Assembly: GCA_030544235.1 (NCBI GenBank)
Contig: CM060471.1
Location: forward strand, 7,404,848 to 7,468,847
Direction: 5' to 3'
Source of the DNA: Lepturacanthus savala
Taxonomy: Eukaryota; Chordata; Actinopteri; Scombriformes; Trichiuridae
Length of the DNA: 64,000 nucleotides
A program made the position numbers and the translations under genes. This document shows positions 60,626 through 64,000 of this stretch, in pieces. Below the pieces are notes generated by a model. The model ran no database searches. It saw nothing but the letters and a program-made list of their open reading frames with translations, and was not told where the DNA came from. How positions within the stretch are numbered: the first letter of the stretch is position 1; the number at the start of each line of letters is the position of its first letter.

Positions 60626-62134
60626 GGGCTTAATTTGAGCCAGAGCAAGCCAGAGCGTGCTCTAGAACCTTTGACGTTGGCTCCAATTTATCTGGGCTGT
60701 TATGAAAAAATGATGTGAGTAAGATTAACTTTATTATTCTCTGCTGTGGTGATTAATATCAATATTTCACTGAGCCTTGGTGTTTTTGTTGTTGAATTTA
60801 ACGTGGCCAAGTCATGTATGCAGTGTGCCAGTCTTTGAATGTTTTCATGGCGCGGAGATATCTATTTTTCAGGGATTTGGTTTATGTTTGTGTGTGCTAT
60901 TTTGTCTGGGTGCATCCTTCACTGTCTTTATAGTTATATTGTCGAATATAACTAAAGAATTGGTAATCTGTCTGGATCTGGTGTGACTCGTGGGTGACGG
61001 TGATTCGGATCGCACAGATAAGTGGTTGCGGCCCATTCGCCTGGTGGTTTTCGGACCATTTCACACATTTCATCTCCCACGCAGCTGGAACTTTGTTCTT
61101 GGTTTTTGTTGTGTTTTTATTTTCAGGTTGATCTACCTTAGTTGACAGTAGAGACTACGCTGGACGCAACTGTAGGCTACTAAACAAGACATTGACTTTC
61201 GTGTTCACTGTTTTAATAATAAAATTGTAATAAAATATTATAATATAGTAACATAATATATAACATGTCTCATTCTGCTTTATTACTGTAGAGCCAGCCA
61301 CACTTTATATTATATTTAAAACCTCTGAGTGAAAAGCAATATTTATTTCTAAAGTAAAACCCAAGCTGTTTGCAATTATGGAATTTATTTAGTTACATGA
61401 AGTCTGTTATTTTTTCAATTGCAATTTTTCTGTAATTTTAACCCTATCTGGTTAAAATGTCTCTTACCAAATGACACATTTAGACTGTGAAATGTCCTTT
61501 TCATAACTAACCCTTTAACCATTGCTCTAAAAGCTTCTATCGACTTTACTTCGATGAAAAAAAAATGTTTAATATTTTGTCATGTCATTGTTTTAAAACT
61601 TTTATTTGGGCAAAATGAAAACTTGAGAATTTTCCCCTTTTAATTTACATGCACCAAGCACATGATTTTGTCTTTATACTCTGAGTCAGAAACTTCAGCA
61701 GCATTTCCACATGTTAAAATATTTATTCCCATCTTTGTTCTGAAGGGTTTTGCAGAAACTCTCTTTACTTTTGAATCTAACATCGTAACAAAGTGAAAAA
61801 CAGCTTTGATCAAGGTTCAGTTTTGGAAATCTTTGCAGAACAGAAATCATGTGCATGATTTGCATATTAAAACACAACGTTTCAGAAAACCTGCGATACA
61901 AAATATAACAGACTTAATGTAGTTTTCTGTTAGTTCCTGTATTTCCCAGATAAAATTCAAGACAACACAAACTTTAACCTATTTTATAGGAACTTTATTA
62001 GGAGGCAACTTTATAAGCATGTTCTTTGCGTTTATTTCCAGGTTGACTTACTCACTGTTACAGTTTGTGTCCACATGTGATTTCCTGAGAAAGTGGAAAA
62101 TGCTAGTTGTTTTTTCCAAGGACCACACAGGAGA
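60626..62134. other. No gene recognised
   Basis: Starts with cagggcttaatttgagcc, hAT-terminus-like, but no partner end was found. The rest is AT-rich with no recognised gene. Confidence 0.45.
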
Positions 62135-62157
62135 AGCAGCAGCAGCAGCAGCAGCAG
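62135..62157. repeat. (AGC)n microsatellite
   Basis: About 23 bp of AGC trinucleotides. Confidence 0.95.
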
Positions 62158-62254
62158 AAAAACAAACACAGATGCCTAAGGTCTGAAAGCAGAACAATAT
62201 TAGAAGTGTGTGAGACCAGGAAATGAGCAGCAGTGAAGGTGCTGAGGAGTGATA

Positions 62255-62400
62255 TACACTACTGTTCAAAAGTTTTAGAACACACATTTTTCCATTTTTA
62301 TTGAAACGTAAGTCGTTTAAAGTCCAATGAATACCTTATAGAATTCATTAGAGTGCTATATATATTTTTCTGTACATATGACAGGAGAGAGTGTATAAAT
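62255..62400 (+). mobile_element. Tc1-like terminal fragment
   Basis: It has tacactactgttcaaaagtt followed by ttagaacacac, a Tc1/mariner-type left end similar to the one at 21287. No right end precedes the next element, so this is a fragment. Confidence 0.55.
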
Positions 62401-62412
62401 ACTTACACAACA

Positions 62413-62811
62413 ACAGTAGTGTTCAAGAATAATAGCAATCCCATGTGACTTACTAGATTAATTAGGTTTTTATTATATTTTTTTCAGGTGTGAAACAATT
62501 ATAAAAAAAGATTGTGGTCATATAACTAAATATTAGATTAGGGATTAACAGGATTGCTAAATTCTACAAACACAAGTTTGTAGAAACTAGTTTTGAGTTT
62601 GTAAAGTCAACAGCAGACACTGAGATTTCAACTAATTGCCCAATGTCACAGCCTTAAGAGCGCGCATATCATGAATCCTGGGTCTTCTTGGTTTTCTGAG
62701 AATCTACTGCACCTGCTGGTAAGTTGTTTGCCATGTAGCAATAAAAATATAATAAAACCTGGATTAATCTGGTTAGTCACATTGAAATGCTATCATTTTT
62801 AACACTACTGT
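62413..62811. mobile_element. MITE with long terminal inverted repeats
   Basis: The left end acagtagtgttcaagaataa and the right end on the minus strand, acagtagtgttaaaaatgat, begin inverted repeats that stay similar for about 75 bp. Shared parts include agattaat..aggttt and attatattttt. The interior string ggattgctaaattctacaaa is known from fish Tc1/mariner-related MITEs. About 399 bp; non-coding. Confidence 0.75.
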
Positions 62812-64000
62812 AAATGAAGCCTTGAAACAGGGCTTGTTTTCACACATTTCACACTCATATTTTTGCTCTCAGCCCCAAATATCTCTTTTAGCATTCCTAC
62901 ATCAGCATTTTAGACTGAATTGATCTATGAATTTCTTTTTTTTTTTTAAACAGTGACATCTAACCCAAAAATGTCATCCCAAACTAGCATTTTTGCTAAA
63001 CATAATGCTAGCTTAGCATTGGCTTGAAACAGTACAGTGACAGGAAGCGTTATTTTTTCCTTTAACATGTTTGCATGTTCCACTATTAGGATTTGTATCT
63101 GCAAGACGCTTCTTTAGAAATATATTGAAATATATTGAAATATAGTGCAAAATGGTTAAATTGGTGCACACCTCAGTTCACTAGGTGTTACTCTCTTTAG
63201 GACATGACAAAACTGTCATGTAGTATAAACCTAAAAACTTGGTATCAGACACTTTAACTCTCTCAAAATTGTGATTTTTGTAAAAAAAACAAAAAAAAAA
63301 AACAATTGGGTTTGGACTTTTAAAAGACAAGAAAAAATATATATTTTGAGAGACCTGATGAAAGAAAATAAAAGTTTTGACTTTCTTTTTATGCCAACCA
63401 TGATTTGTCACTGAACATGTAAAGGAAAGAATAAAGATTTAGAATTCCATTTTGTAGTTGTGCCCTCTGGTGGTGAAAATAATTGCAACATGGGAACTTG
63501 CCCATGTTACAGCAAGCCCCAGTCTCCCCTACCTGACTAACTCTGATAGGCTGATCTATAAACAGACTCTGTAGATACACAAATGTTTGAGAGACAGTTT
63601 CCTTTCTAGTCCGAGTAGCGTTGACCAATCAGGTTGGAGCAGGCTAAGGATGCATGGAACTGATGCATCTATGTTTATAGCTTCACATTAGCCAAATGCT
63701 ATCTCAGCACCTGAGGGAGTCTGATTTTACCGTTTTATTAGTGTTTAATAGCTTGTGATCTTCATTAGCTTGTTCAATTACATTCTCATGTTTCAAGTTA
63801 GTGTGTAAAGAAAGACCAACGAGAACTCTCCCCCGGTGGCACAGGAATATTGGTGCTAACCCCCAGAGGTTAATCCGTCATCAAACGATAAATGATGGGA
63901 TCCGACAATGGATCACCCCCCAACTTTTAGCACCAATAACAGCCAAACATTTTTGTGAAATGCATCTCAACAGATATTAGATTTACTCTAATGATGTTCC
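62812..64000. other. No gene recognised
   Basis: Near 63393-63412, ccaaccatgatttgtcact resembles 28555-28573, and gtgccctctggtggtgaaaa follows, so an unassigned repeat may be present at about 63360-63500. The last 200 bp (gagaactctcccccggtggc...) show no recognised feature. Confidence 0.45.

Noticed and set aside
60627..60645. hAT-like terminus cagggcttaatttgagcc
   Set aside because: No matching inverted end or 8-bp duplication found, so an element could not be defined.

Overview
The window looks like AT-rich, repeat-dense vertebrate DNA from a ray-finned (teleost) fish. The evidence is the repeat set. It has L2-type LINE fragments, an RTE/Rex3-like LINE with a (GATG)n-type tail, tRNA-headed SINE copies, several hAT elements with 8-bp target duplications, TA- and TTAA-flanked MITEs, PIF/Harbinger remnants, solo Ty3/gypsy-like LTRs, and CA, TA, GA and ATCC microsatellites. 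Many stop-rich reading frames, splice-like signals and no operon structure exclude a bacterial or phage source. The species cannot be read from the sequence.

I find no intact host protein-coding gene. The coding-like blocks I recognise are all decayed transposon genes: hAT transposases at 2.77-3.60 kb and 11.2-11.5 kb, a Harbinger transposase at 13.7-14.2 kb, LINE endonuclease at 37.7-38.1 kb, and LINE reverse-transcriptase tails at 12.7, 25.9, 34.9, 44.0 and 53.2 kb. Other open frames are short, low-complexity or inside repeats. The window is best read as a large intergenic or intronic stretch.

Layout. 0-2.3 kb: no recognised feature. 2.5-4.1 kb: hAT element. 4.3-4.7 kb: GC-richer block with weak promoter or exon-like signals. 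5.6-6.8 kb: LINE tail and a hAT MITE holding a 39-bp hairpin. 8.5-9.0 kb: microsatellite cluster. 10.6-14.2 kb: SINE, hAT, LINE and Harbinger remnants. 16.0-18.3 kb: a three-layer nest (MITE in solo LTR in long-inverted-repeat element). 19.1-23.8 kb: tandem duplication, Harbinger MITE, Tc1-like fragment, solo LTR and a TAGTG-rich tract. 24.4-32.4 kb: Tc1/mariner-type element, LINE fragment, TTAA-flanked elements, foldback element, solo LTR. 34.9-45.1 kb: LINE fragments, a Harbinger-type MITE, a degenerate 22-bp minisatellite and an L2 3' end. 45.7-48.3 kb: three same-strand SINE copies. 50.3-58.3 kb: two related hAT-like copies and a Rex3-like LINE. 60.2-62.8 kb: a further repeat and a MITE.

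Between the repeats, several unique-looking stretches (about 40.8-41.5, 49.2-49.4, 54.5-54.9 and 56.3-57.0 kb) carry ATTA/TAAT-rich, moderate-GC sequence of the kind seen in conserved vertebrate noncoding elements. That is a hypothesis needing alignment to other fish. The best internally testable result is a TTAA-flanked element inserted in the 57.3-kb hAT-like copy, for which the related copy at 50.3 kb keeps the matching empty TTAA site.
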